In this document: positions 1 through 8,661 of the stretch, piece after piece
How positions within the stretch are numbered: position 1 is the first letter of the stretch
Layout of the letters: the number at the start of each line of letters is the position of its first letter
Source of the DNA: Eremothecium cymbalariae DBVPG#7215
Lineage: Eukaryota; Ascomycota; Saccharomycetes; Saccharomycetales; Saccharomycetaceae
Reading direction: 5' to 3'
Assembly: GCF_000235365.1 (NCBI RefSeq)
Contig: NC_016452.1
Coordinates: forward strand, 854,001 to 918,000
Length of the DNA stretch: 64,000 nucleotides
Notes under the pieces: generated by a model
What the model was told of the DNA's origin: nothing
Database searches by the model: none
The model's input: the letters and a program-made list of their open reading frames with translations, nothing else
Translations under genes and position numbers: made by a program

Positions 1-1310
1 TACCTGGTCTAGGGTTTTTATATTCTGGGTTGGCGCGACGTAAGTCAGCTCTTTCGTTGATATGGGCAGTTTTGATGGCGGGTATTGTGGGTATTATACA
101 GTGGTATATTTGGGGGTTTTCGTTAGCATTTTCTTCTACAGCGGAGAATAATAAGTTTATTGGTAATCTTGATTCGTTTGGGATGCGAAATGTCTATGGG
201 AAGGTGAGTGAGAATGCGGAGTATCCCGAGCTTGTGTTTGCTATATTCCAAGGGTTATTTATGTGTGTTACGTTGGCAATTATTGCAGGGGCAGTTGCAG
301 AGAGAGGTAGGTTGCTGCCGCATATGGTGTTTTTGTTCTGTTTTGCGACGTTGGTATATTGTCCCGTTACTTATTGGATCTGGGCCTCCGGTGGGTGGGC
401 TTATCAGTGGGGGGTGCTCGATTGGGCTGGGGGTGGGCCAGTTGAGATTTTGTCGGCGGTTGGAGGGTTTGTTTACTCTTACTTCTTGGGTAAACGGCGT
501 GAGAATCTGTTGATTAATTTCAGACCTCATAATGTGTCGATGGTGACGTTGGGTACTTCAATTCTTTGGGTTGGGTGGCTAGGTTTTAACGGGTGCACGG
601 CGCTGTCGCCAAACTTGAGGGCGGTGTACGCGCTGATGAATACCAATATCAGTGCTGCAATGGGCGGGATGGCGTGGTGTTTGGTGGACTATCGTCTTGA
701 ACGCAAATTGTCCACGGTTGGGTTGTGTTCCGGTGTTATCTGCGGTCTAGTTGCAGCTACACCATCGTCAGGATGTATAACACTCTACGGTTCGCTTATC
801 CAAGGCATCGTGGCAGGGATTGTCTGCAACTTTTCTACCAAGATTAAATACTATCTGCACGTCGATGATGCAATGGATATCTTGGCTGAGCACGGCATCG
901 CCGGCATTGTTGGTTTGATCTTCAACGCGCTGTTCTCTGCAGACTGGGTGTTAGGTATGGATGGAGCAACTGAACATGACGGCGGCTGGTTAACGCATAA
1001 CTGGAAACAAATGTACAAGCAGCTAGCATATGTAGCTGCCGTTTCCGCTTACAGTATAGTCGTCACTTCATTAATTTGTATGTTGATTAACAGAATTCCA
1101 GGTCTGGCGCTGCGCGCTTCTCATGAAGCTGAAGAACACGGAATGGACGAAGACCAGATAGGTGAGTTTGCCTACGATTACGTAGAAGTTAGAAGGGATT
1201 ACTTCTCCTGGGGGATGCAAAACGAGCAAGCATCGCAATCGGCCACCGCTAGTTCCCTTGAGCAAGCTGAAAAGGCACATCAGCAAGATACTAATGCCAA
1301 GGAGCAGTAA
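1..1310 (+). CDS. MEP1/MEP3: Ammonium transporter, Mep1/Mep3 type (5' end outside window)
   Basis: C-terminal ~435 residues of an Amt/Mep/Rh plasma-membrane ammonium permease. The frame is open from base 3 (PGLGFLYSGLARRKSALSL, an early Mep membrane segment), so the true start lies upstream. Multiple hydrophobic segments follow, with the family motif DDAMDILAEHG near base 860. At the first position of the pore twin-His pair the sequence reads GGGPVEIL, with Glu (codon 444-446) where Mep2 and bacterial AmtB have His. The second His is present in AEHGIAG. Glu at this site is typical of Mep1 and Mep3, so this is not a Mep2-type sensor. The cytosolic tail has FAYDYVEVRRDYFSWG, a Mep1-like ending. 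Mep proteins are about 490 residues, so roughly 50 N-terminal residues are missing. In S. cerevisiae MEP1 (YGR121C) lies next to PPT1 with one gene between, as here without that gene. Confidence 0.95.
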   Translation, partial: PGLGFLYSGLARRKSALSLIWAVLMAGIVGIIQWYIWGFSLAFSSTAENNKFIGNLDSFGMRNVYGKVSENAEYPELVFAIFQGLFMCVTLAIIAGAVAERGRLLPHMVFLFCFATLVYCPVTYWIWASGGWAYQWGVLDWAGGGPVEILSAVGGFVYSYFLGKRRENLLINFRPHNVSMVTLGTSILWVGWLGFNGCTALSPNLRAVYALMNTNISAAMGGMAWCLVDYRLERKLSTVGLCSGVICGLVAATPSSGCITLYGSLIQGIVAGIVCNFSTKIKYYLHVDDAMDILAEHGIAGIVGLIFNALFSADWVLGMDGATEHDGGWLTHNWKQMYKQLAYVAAVSAYSIVVTSLICMLINRIPGLALRASHEAEEHGMDEDQIGEFAYDYVEVRRDYFSWGMQNEQASQSATASSLEQAEKAHQQDTNAKEQ

Positions 1311-1439
1311 CATATATACATCCATATACCCACAGACTTGTGCGAATTGGTACAACTAATCTAATATTTATATGTAGATGTACTGTCAGCTCAATGCATC
1401 ATTTTGAATTGTAAAAAATTGGCTATTGTTCACCTTATT

Positions 1440-1513
1440 CGACCTCGGTGAGGATTGAACTCACGATCTTGCGATTAACAGTCGCACGCCTTAACCAGCT
1501 TGGCCACGAAGTC
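1440..1513 (-). tRNA. tRNA-Asn (GTT)
   Basis: The reverse strand folds as a complete 74-nt tRNA beginning GACTTCG and ending with pairing CGAGGTC plus discriminator G. Anticodon GTT is at 1477-1479, the B-box reads GTTCAATCC, and there is no intron. A T6 run on the minus strand (1413-1418 on the plus) is a fitting Pol III terminator about 22 nt downstream. Confidence 0.95.
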
Positions 1514-1577
1514 TTGTTGCAATCCGCTGACAATGCCGAATGATTGGTGCTATGATCCACTCGACTCAACTGTCGTT

Positions 1578-1956
1578 TGTCGTAAAATCAAAAGAGAAGC
1601 CAGTAGACAGCGACAACCAAGCTAAGAAGCAGCGTATCAGAGCTGTCAGGCCGATATGAGGCTGATAGTCACTGTGAGGATGCCAGCGTGAAACCCACAA
1701 TGATGTATCAGTGTGAAACCTACAATCGTGTGTGTCAGTATGAAACCACCGATGACTACTTTAAGTAAGCCCAGGTAGGACAACAGAAAGTATATAAGGA
1801 GACCCCAGCTAGCTAGATTAGATTAGATACTAGGTCCAGCTAGAACCGGAGAGGGTAGTTGAGCCAGATTAGAGACTATATAAACAGTAACTGATCATCA
1901 ACCTAAGTATTAGCTGGCACGTGATGAGAAGTTCAACTTGGCACGTGACCTCAACA
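1578..1956 (+). mobile_element. Solo LTR of a tRNA-associated Ty-like retrotransposon
   Basis: A 379-bp segment starting TGTCGTAAAATC and ending CTCAACA, so bounded by TG...CA. It is homologous to the inverse complement of 26146-26523 in this window: shared blocks include the first ~80 bp, the TATATAAGGAGACCC core promoter and GTAACTGATCATCAACCTAAG, with a diverged middle. No gag or pol frame lies next to it, so it is a solo LTR. It begins 64 bp upstream of the tRNA-Asn 5' end and points away from it. Its exact ends are inferred from the two-copy comparison, and no clear target-site duplication is visible. Confidence 0.75.
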
Positions 1957-2329
1957 TTTGTAAGAGATCCCAACTCCGAGGAACGTTCGAAACTTGGTTG
2001 GAAAATGTATTGGGGAGGCAGGAGGGCCTTCTTGAATCTAATAGAATGGATTCAGAGGTTCGTCTAATAAGATAGAATTGATCTCAGAATTATACAGTAA
2101 GACCGAAGGTCAGATGATAGTATTGCTACAAAGATCACATGTGAAGTACAAAGCACGGCATTATTTCGATGAATAATGGTGATGTTAACTATACATCAGG
2201 GATTTTTTATCTTGTTATTAATATATTAATATCTAGGTAAGAAAATATATATTGAATTGTATGCATATATATACATATACATCATTCGCAGTAACATCAA
2301 ACTATTCTCATTCCATCACATCCCCAAAC
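1957..2329. other. Intergenic, no gene seen
   Basis: AT-rich sequence between the LTR and the 3' end of PPT1. No supported gene is visible. It may contain further decayed retroelement sequence, because the LTR boundary is uncertain. Confidence 0.5.
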
Positions 2330-3862
2330 CTAGAAACCAAGGCCACCATTCGAGTAAGCCATGGGTTTTATATCCGGATGCTGCACAGCAGAAAAGGTCT
2401 CCACGTACAAATCCTCATCATCGTTGCCCAATTCACCTTTATTTCCTGCTCCTGGAACAACGTGCACAATACCCCCCAAATTACCTTGCATGTCGCAGTA
2501 GTTAGGAGCACTAAACACAGTTATAAGTTTACCGCCGTGTTCAAATTGCACACCACCCATCCGTACTTCGTGGGACCGCATAACCTTCTTCAGCTTATTC
2601 TTGGCCAAAAACGCCGCTGTCACATCAGGACCAAACGCATACCCAAGCCCCCGCTGCGACGGACCTAAACCATCCGCAGCCTGAGGATCAGACCACAACA
2701 ATTCCATAAAAGCACCATCACGAGGCGGTTGATGAAACCGATCAATACCCTTTAAATCCTCTAACGTCACCTCCGCATCGCTCACAAGCCCACCGTGCAT
2801 TACCAAATAATCCCCATTGATCACAGTCGCAAGAGGTAACGATTCAAAACTCTCGGCAAACAAATTAAAAATCCGTTGAGAATATTTGTACTTGCATTCA
2901 TCCTCAAAACCATACACTTTATTCATATTGTTGGTTTCATGATTACCACGATTCAGAAAAAACCTCTCAGGATATAAAATCTTGAGACAGTAAAACAAAA
3001 TCGCAACCTCACAAGACCAAGACCCTCGGTCTACAAAATCTCCATTGAACAAATACGTATGGTCCTCATCAACCTTGCCAAACTGCCGAAACAAGTTTAA
3101 AACATCATACAACTGCCCATGTGTATCTCCACAAACCGAAATCTTCTTCCCATGTCGGCTGCTCTCAAGCTCTACAACCGTAGGCTCCGCGGCAAAAAGA
3201 CTTTCCGCATGCGAAATGATCCCCGCAACATATTCCTTAGGCAGACGTTTGCCCTTCAAGAACACTTCATTAACCACATAAGATATGAACACTTGGCTCA
3301 TATTGCACACCCGCACGCCTGCTGCTCCGCCTGCCGCATCTCTAACCTGCTCCAATTCTAACTCTATTCCTCCATATTTACCAACATCCGTATTTCCTGC
3401 AAACATCTCCAACGACAACGTCTTACACAACCGCTGCTGCTCCTCATTCCCGCCCGAGGCCCTAATAGCCTTCTCAAACCGCTCCCGGCGTATCATTCTT
3501 TCACAAGCTAGTAATGTCCGTTTGGCTGTCGCCTCCCCCGGCTTCACCCGTAGAACCACCTCAAGATCTCGCTTGGCTGAAATAAAATCTTGCAACCCTG
3601 CATAAGCCATCCCACGCCTATGATATCCCTTGACATTACTTGAATCTAATTCGATCGCCTTGGAGCTATCCTCGAGCGCGCTTTGAAACCTATCCAGCTT
3701 GAGATTCGCAAGTGCTCTATTGGAGAAGAAGATCGATTGGCATCCATCAAGCTCGATTGCCTTCGTATAAGCTTCTATGGCCTGTCCATAATCCTTAGAT
3801 GCAACGAACTTATTACCTTGGTCCTTGTACTCTAAGGCCTCTGGTACTATAGTTAAAGTCAT
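2330..3862 (-). CDS. PPT1: Serine/threonine protein phosphatase PP5 type with TPR repeats
   Basis: A 510-residue orthologue of yeast Ppt1 (about 513 residues), a PP5-class phosphatase that binds Hsp90 and dephosphorylates it. Residues ~6-105 form three TPR units (for example AIEAYTKAIELD) that should carry the Hsp90 contact. The PPP catalytic core follows from ~residue 200, with the metal-binding signatures GDTHGQLYDV, GDFVDRG and GNHET, and the later APNYC. Start MTLTIVPEALEYKDQGNKF gives a full-length TPR domain. It is transcribed away from the GC-rich region and converges on the LTR-tRNA area. Confidence 0.97.
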   Translation of the reverse strand: MTLTIVPEALEYKDQGNKFVASKDYGQAIEAYTKAIELDGCQSIFFSNRALANLKLDRFQSALEDSSKAIELDSSNVKGYHRRGMAYAGLQDFISAKRDLEVVLRVKPGEATAKRTLLACERMIRRERFEKAIRASGGNEEQQRLCKTLSLEMFAGNTDVGKYGGIELELEQVRDAAGGAAGVRVCNMSQVFISYVVNEVFLKGKRLPKEYVAGIISHAESLFAAEPTVVELESSRHGKKISVCGDTHGQLYDVLNLFRQFGKVDEDHTYLFNGDFVDRGSWSCEVAILFYCLKILYPERFFLNRGNHETNNMNKVYGFEDECKYKYSQRIFNLFAESFESLPLATVINGDYLVMHGGLVSDAEVTLEDLKGIDRFHQPPRDGAFMELLWSDPQAADGLGPSQRGLGYAFGPDVTAAFLAKNKLKKVMRSHEVRMGGVQFEHGGKLITVFSAPNYCDMQGNLGGIVHVVPGAGNKGELGNDDEDLYVETFSAVQHPDIKPMAYSNGGLGF

Positions 3863-3967
3863 GTGATTTTAATTATCAGTTAATGGATAATGCATGGGGA
3901 GGTATACATCTGGTTGGAGAGACGATTTTATTTCCTGAGACTGGGGAGGAGCCGCGGCAGCGGACGG

Positions 3968-4000
3968 TTCCAGCGGGGGCCAGGCGGGCCCCCGCTGGAA
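3968..4000. repeat. Perfect GC-rich hairpin 1
   Basis: Perfect 14-bp inverted repeat: arm TTCCAGCGGGGGCC at 3968-3981, 5-nt loop AGGCG, and complementary arm at 3987-4000. It lies about 105 bp upstream of the PPT1 start codon. Confidence 0.9.
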
Positions 4001-4059
4001 ATGGGGAGAACGGGCCGGGCGGTCCGGCGGGCTGGGCTGGACGGGCTAGGCTGGACGGC

Positions 4060-4103
4060 GCGCGCCAGGCGGAGGAGCCTGGCGGAGGATCCGCCTGGCG
4101 CGC
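4060..4103. repeat. Perfect GC-rich hairpin 2
   Basis: Perfect 14-bp inverted repeat: arms 4060-4073 (GCGCGCCAGGCGGA) and 4090-4103, enclosing a 16-nt GC-rich loop. A competing inner hairpin CCAGGC/GCCTGG shares the left arm. Within 100 bp of hairpin 1. Confidence 0.9.
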
Positions 4104-4335
4104 CGGACTGATAGGGAACGTCAGGCAAGCCCTAAACGGCGGCAAAACAGCGTCGACACAATTTCCTTCGAGCATGGGTGCGGAGGAGGCTCTCGCTTCC
4201 TCAGATTCAGGTTCTTTGGGGGCGGAACAGTTCTGCCAGAGCATGGGCCCTGGCTCTGTCTCCTCGCCACATGGACGCCTGCATGGATCAATGGGAGGAG
4301 TGAGCAGGCCGGGTAATCGAGGTGGGTGGGCGGGT

Positions 4336-4350
4336 CACGTGGGTCACGTG
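4336..4350. promoter_or_regulatory. Tandem CACGTG E-boxes
   Basis: Two copies of GGGTCACGTG in direct repeat put CACGTG at 4336-4341 and 4345-4350. CACGTG is bound in yeasts by bHLH factors such as Cbf1 and Pho4. The site is about 480 bp upstream of the TLC-domain gene and a similar distance from PPT1, so the target gene is uncertain. Confidence 0.55.
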
Positions 4351-4822
4351 TTGTGGGGACTCTGCATAGTGCAGGCATTCTGTCATGCGTGCTGTCCTTT
4401 GGCCATTGTTTCTCGAGCAGAAACAGGCAGATTTTATGGCGCAAGTTTAATGGAGAGAGATGTTGTAGGTATAGAAGGTGCCGGGGATTAAGCTGTACTC
4501 GAATGAGTCGTGACTGGCAGCATGAGTTATTGTGTAGACCGGGCGTTGTTCGTGATTAAAATTTCATGTTCGAGATTTCTTGTAGTCATAAAAGTTTTGT
4601 TATATAGTTCCATTTAGATAGATTAGCAGTAAGAGTAGTAGCAGTAGCAGTAATAGGTGTTACGACGCACAAAAAAGCCTACAAGCACAAGGAGATTTGG
4701 TGTTAGAGTACTGTGAGTGTGACAAGAAAATAGGGCATTGACAAGTGTCCTCCTCATTTTGTTGGTCATAGAATAAGATATAAGTAAAAAATCAAAATAT
4801 TGCAGTACAGTTTACATAAAGT

Positions 4823-5731
4823 ATGATGAATCCGGTACAATTCCTAATTGAATTACCGCCACATCCGTTGTTCACAAAGGGGGTATTACCATTTTTAGAG
4901 CATTATGGTATTGTCAGGTCACAGGTACTATTGGATTACCTGCCTTTGATCACTTATGTTGGTTTATTCTACCATTGTTGGTATCTTCTGGGTAAGCACG
5001 TGATTTTTCCATGGTTGGTAAAAGTAACCAAGACTAATCGGCCACAGTGGTTGCTTGCTCAGAGTGCAGTGCATTTAGTGTCAGTCGTACAATCTTTTGT
5101 GATTCTATCGTTGTGCTATCGGTCGTATCCATTGCACACGAGAGTAACTCACCCGACTGCAGTTGACCGTGTTTTTGAAATTACTGAAACAAACTGTGTT
5201 GTTGCGTCATTTGCTATTGGCTATTTTGTTTGGGATACCATAATCTCTTTTGTGCATAGTTCGTTTCCTTTTGTGTTGCATGGCGCTGTGTCTAGTACTG
5301 TGTTCCTTATTGGGATGAAGCCGTACATTAATTACTATGGAGCCATGTTCCTTTGGTTTGAGCTTTCAAATCCGTTTCTCAATCTTCGTTGGTTCCTTGC
5401 ACATTTTATGTCTGATGATGTTATAGCACGTCACCCTCGTCTTTCGAGGATGTGCTCTATGTTGAAGTTCGTCAATGATGTGGTGTTCATCACTGTGTTC
5501 TTCGGAGCTAGAATCGTTTATGGTTACTACAAAATAGTGGAGCTTGCACTTGACTTTTACTCCGTCCGGCATCATCCCAACTTCCTTCCGTTGGAGACTG
5601 CATTTATCCTAATAGGCAATCTTATCTTGGACCTGCTTAACGCTATTTGGTTCTGGACCATGCTAAAGATTGCGAAACGTACGATATCTAAAAGATACAA
5701 GCCCACCAAGTCCTTGTATAAATCCACATGA
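4823..5731 (+). CDS. TLC-domain multi-pass membrane protein (YPR114W-like)
   Basis: A 302-residue protein with six or more hydrophobic segments and a TRAM-LAG1-CLN8-type arrangement, including the central FFKS-less core FEITETNCVVASFAIGYFVWDTI and a C-terminal basic tail KRTISKRYKPTKSLYKST. Size and pattern match S. cerevisiae YPR114W (about 315 residues), a TLC-domain protein of unknown function, probably in the ER or related membranes. Synteny supports this: YPR116W (RRG8) lies nearby. It lacks the Lag1 signature of ceramide synthases, so that activity is not expected. The start has two consecutive Met codons; the first is taken. Confidence 0.8.
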   Translation: MMNPVQFLIELPPHPLFTKGVLPFLEHYGIVRSQVLLDYLPLITYVGLFYHCWYLLGKHVIFPWLVKVTKTNRPQWLLAQSAVHLVSVVQSFVILSLCYRSYPLHTRVTHPTAVDRVFEITETNCVVASFAIGYFVWDTIISFVHSSFPFVLHGAVSSTVFLIGMKPYINYYGAMFLWFELSNPFLNLRWFLAHFMSDDVIARHPRLSRMCSMLKFVNDVVFITVFFGARIVYGYYKIVELALDFYSVRHHPNFLPLETAFILIGNLILDLLNAIWFWTMLKIAKRTISKRYKPTKSLYKST

Positions 5732-6803
5732 GTACCGGTAATATAAGTATAACTAAATAGTTGATATAACAATATATGAAGCTAAATTAGGTAAGATTAT
5801 ACACTATAAGTTAACCAATCCCCACTACAAGCATTCGATAAATATTATAGGCAGTATGCTGGTGCATTGTAATAGTAATTGTTTCCAATACCGTATATAT
5901 ATATATATAAGAACCCCTCCTATGTGTCACATTGATTTGTTCTCTGGGCGAAGATTTGTTCTTAATGCTTATGTCATGATATGTCGTCTCGCTGCAAGAT
6001 CTGTTTTTAGATTTTCCTCGAGACCCTGCGATGTTCCTGCTGCGTATTGGAACGCTGAATAAGGACATTTACAGAGATTTCAGCGAAACGTAATACATTA
6101 TTAAAAGGTCCCAGTTATATCTGTGTGTGCATCATATTTCAAATATAATATGTAATAGAGTAAACTATCTAGCAGAAATATTCGAGTTTTGCATTGTAAA
6201 AAGCAAGATATTTCGGAATTTATCCGCTTTTGCTGGTAATGCACCTGATATTCTAGTCAAAATGCTATTAAATAGTATATTAAAATTGTTCAAGCACATC
6301 TATGAATGTGTGACATAGTATGGATATGTAGCTTACTAGTAAGTTCTCTTGTCTAGGCTAAATCTGTGGGTTGTTATTTATTTAATGACTGCACGACTGC
6401 ACACTAGTAATTATAATGTGTACGTTCTTGTCTACAGATAACATTTAGCAACCATTGAACAGTTAGCATTTGTCATCGTCAATGATCTTTCGATTACACT
6501 AGATGTTGCCGCATTCCGGTGAATAGATTAACGTAGTTTATATAGTTAATGCTTCTATAAACCTGGAGTACAAGGGTTATGAACACTCCCTTTTGTATAC
6601 TGTATGCAGCCAAAAACATCTGTGTCCACACTCCTCATCTTGCCGCAGTGCACCATCATTATATTCGACATAGTGTTGAACATTAAGATGCTGATCATAT
6701 CGTTTATACGACAGATAAATATATATTTCGTAATAATATATTTCATTAAAAAAGTTCGGCTCCTTTTCCCCGCTTAAAGATCAGCAAGTATGCTTGAGTT
6801 CTC
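5732..6803. other. Long intergenic region, no gene recognised
   Basis: About 1.07 kb between tail-to-tail genes, unusually long for a convergent pair in this window. It holds only short open frames of poor composition, a TA run near 5895-5910 and no tRNA. In S. cerevisiae the YPR115W/YGR097W (RGC1/ASK10) gene sits between YPR114W and YPR116W; I see no trace of it here. A structured RNA cannot be excluded by eye. Confidence 0.5.
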
Positions 6804-7532
6804 CTACACAATCGGATTTCCTATCTTGTAGAACTGTCTATTGAAATATACTAGTCCACCAGTCTTTTGTTCCTTATTGATTTCATTTACTCGACCGCTA
6901 TCTGGTGAGCATATCTCTTCTACCTGCCCAACCCATATCTCATGATCACCTACTTGAAAACAACGGATGCTCTCACAAATGATTACTCTCTCCGCGCTCG
7001 TAAGTATTGGAAGACTCAATGACTTGGCATCAACTTTTGTATCATTACAGAGAGCTTCATCCTTCTCCCAATCTATCTTCGCATCCTCCTCGCAAATAAT
7101 CGTTGGAATTGGATTCGTGGCTCGGCATTCCACATCGTACATCAAATAATCCTTTCCCTCAACAAGAAGATCAAAAGGCCTGGTCGGAACAAACTCATCA
7201 TTGCATCCCTTAATAGCACCCTTGCTAAACAGCTTCGCCATATTAACACTATGCTGCGTGGGAGACATCAAATGCAATGCAAATTTCTTCATCTTATGTA
7301 TCTCTTGGGATGTAAAACTCGGCACCTGTAGATTAAACTGAACCATCGGCCTGGGATTTATCGATAAAGACGTAACACTACCCAAAGTTACCCCCTTCAT
7401 ATTCGAGGTGGTTAATATCATGGCCTGGCTTGAAATTCGACTCATTGTCTCTTTAAACCTCTGCTGCGTTATTTCATGACTATATCTTCGACAACCATAT
7501 CGCTGCAGCTTGACAAATAACCGTTTCGACAT
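6804..7532 (-). CDS. Mitochondrial flavin-reductase-like (FMN-binding) protein
   Basis: A 242-residue protein if the first ATG (MSKRLFVKLQRYGCRRYS, at 7532) is used; the frame is open slightly upstream but with no ATG. The first ~20 residues are basic and Arg-rich without acidic residues, like a mitochondrial presequence. The body matches flavin reductase-like domain proteins: TTSNMKGVTLGSVTSLSINPRPMVQFNLQVPS resembles the FMN-binding split-barrel motif in which a small-residue/Ser-rich loop and P-x-x-V/M-x-F-N/S follow. I do not recognise a named S. cerevisiae orthologue. Divergent from RRG8 across 262 bp. Confidence 0.7.
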   Translation of the reverse strand: MSKRLFVKLQRYGCRRYSHEITQQRFKETMSRISSQAMILTTSNMKGVTLGSVTSLSINPRPMVQFNLQVPSFTSQEIHKMKKFALHLMSPTQHSVNMAKLFSKGAIKGCNDEFVPTRPFDLLVEGKDYLMYDVECRATNPIPTIICEEDAKIDWEKDEALCNDTKVDAKSLSLPILTSAERVIICESIRCFQVGDHEIWVGQVEEICSPDSGRVNEINKEQKTGGLVYFNRQFYKIGNPIV

Positions 7533-7794
7533 CACCGCTGACCTAAAACGTACAAACCGAGATATCACCTGTTATAAACTTATCTCAAGCGCCGTCCCAC
7601 CTCGGATCCAACCTTTAAGAGTCCTTCAATCCTCTAACAAATTTGCTGCTTTAAAGCTTTTAACTTCTCAGCTTGCTGCTTCAGGTACTTTAGCAATCAT
7701 TTAAGAAAAAATTCAAGGACATATATTATTAGTAGGCCACCACATATCGTCAAGACTTCAAAATTTGGCCACCATCAGATTTGTTTAATTACAT

Positions 7795-8661
7795 ATGAGA
7801 AAAGTGAGACCCCATATAGGTGGATTGGTGCCGGTTGCAATCACTAGATGTATGACGAAGAATGCTCCTAAAAGGGTTCCTTGCGTACCGAGTGTGGAGA
7901 CACCCTTGTTCACTAATTTTCAGAAGTGGGCAGGCAAGAAAAAGATGCTGTATTTCAGTAGAGATGATATCTCTAGATCAAAGCCATTAATGCTGCCTAA
8001 TTTTAATCTAAACGGTAATATGTTTGCTCAGATGCTTCAGAAGCCTATAAGATTGGATACCTTATCACGAGTTAAAGTTCCCAGAGCTTTTCTTGTACAA
8101 TTAAAAGTGCATAAATTGGCAGTGAATAACGAAAATAAAAAATTAATAGAGCTGGCGCCGGCTATTATCAGTGGCAGTCATTCGAGTAGCTCGTATGTAC
8201 CACTTAGTAGACAGGCGTTGGCTACGATGAGTTTGTCTCAACTGCTGCCGAGCTCCGTGAAATATTCTAAGATGAGGCATTTTGACGTTAGCGAGGTTGC
8301 TATGGATAGGGATAAGTTGACGACAGGGTATGAGGAAAAACTGGTAAATTTGGTGACTGATGGTCTTAAGGAGTTGGTTGGGATATTTGGGGATGAGGCT
8401 GATGTGGGGCTGGAGAATTGGGATATTCTGGTAACGTACGACGAACGAAATTCCTATGACATGGAACTACGCCAATTTGAGGATTTGGCCGGTAAGCCCG
8501 TGATAATAATCTTTAATCTACGATTTCTACGAAGTGAAGAGTTAGATAGGTTGATCAATGTGGAGCTTAAAACTCATGAGTATGGTATAATTTTGAAGAT
8601 ACCGAAAAATGAAAATCTAATCAAATTTATGTACAATCTGATAGCCTTCAAAACTTGTTAA
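7795..8661 (+). CDS. RRG8: Required-for-respiratory-growth protein Rrg8-like
   Basis: A 288-residue protein resembling S. cerevisiae Rrg8 (YPR116W, about 277 residues), a mitochondrial protein needed for respiratory growth and mtDNA maintenance. The N-terminal core CVPSVETPLFTNFQKWAGKKKMLYF corresponds to the Rrg8 segment with 'TNFEKW.. K..LYF'. There is no recognised catalytic domain. The basic N-terminus suits mitochondrial import. Position next to the YPR114W homologue supports the assignment. Its stop codon shares bases with the stop codon of ESP1 on the other strand (TTAA at 8658-8661), so the two 3' ends must overlap as mRNAs. Confidence 0.75.
   Translation: MRKVRPHIGGLVPVAITRCMTKNAPKRVPCVPSVETPLFTNFQKWAGKKKMLYFSRDDISRSKPLMLPNFNLNGNMFAQMLQKPIRLDTLSRVKVPRAFLVQLKVHKLAVNNENKKLIELAPAIISGSHSSSSYVPLSRQALATMSLSQLLPSSVKYSKMRHFDVSEVAMDRDKLTTGYEEKLVNLVTDGLKELVGIFGDEADVGLENWDILVTYDERNSYDMELRQFEDLAGKPVIIIFNLRFLRSEELDRLINVELKTHEYGIILKIPKNENLIKFMYNLIAFKTC

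Larger units (their letters stand above)
3863..4822. other. Divergent promoter region between PPT1 and the TLC-domain gene
   Basis: A 960-bp divergent intergenic region. Its first part (about 3945-4110) is strongly GC-rich, unlike the AT-rich surroundings, and contains two perfect hairpins and a GGCTGGACGG repeat separated by 4 nt. A 202-codon open frame crosses it but looks like a by-product of composition. The distal part is ordinary AT-rich promoter sequence. Confidence 0.6.

Noticed and set aside
1570..1965. Target-site duplication flanking the first solo LTR
   Set aside because: Five-base flanks (TCGTT versus TTTGT) do not match, so no duplication is claimed.
3883..4491. 202-codon plus-strand open frame across the GC-rich region
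   Set aside because: Composition is Gly/Ala/Arg-rich as expected from GC-rich DNA, several overlapping frames are open on both strands, and no domain or family similarity is apparent.
5960..6080. C/D or H/ACA snoRNA candidate (ATGATAT ... CTGAATAAGGACA)
   Set aside because: Boxes are too degenerate, no terminal stem is convincing and no guide sequence was recognised.
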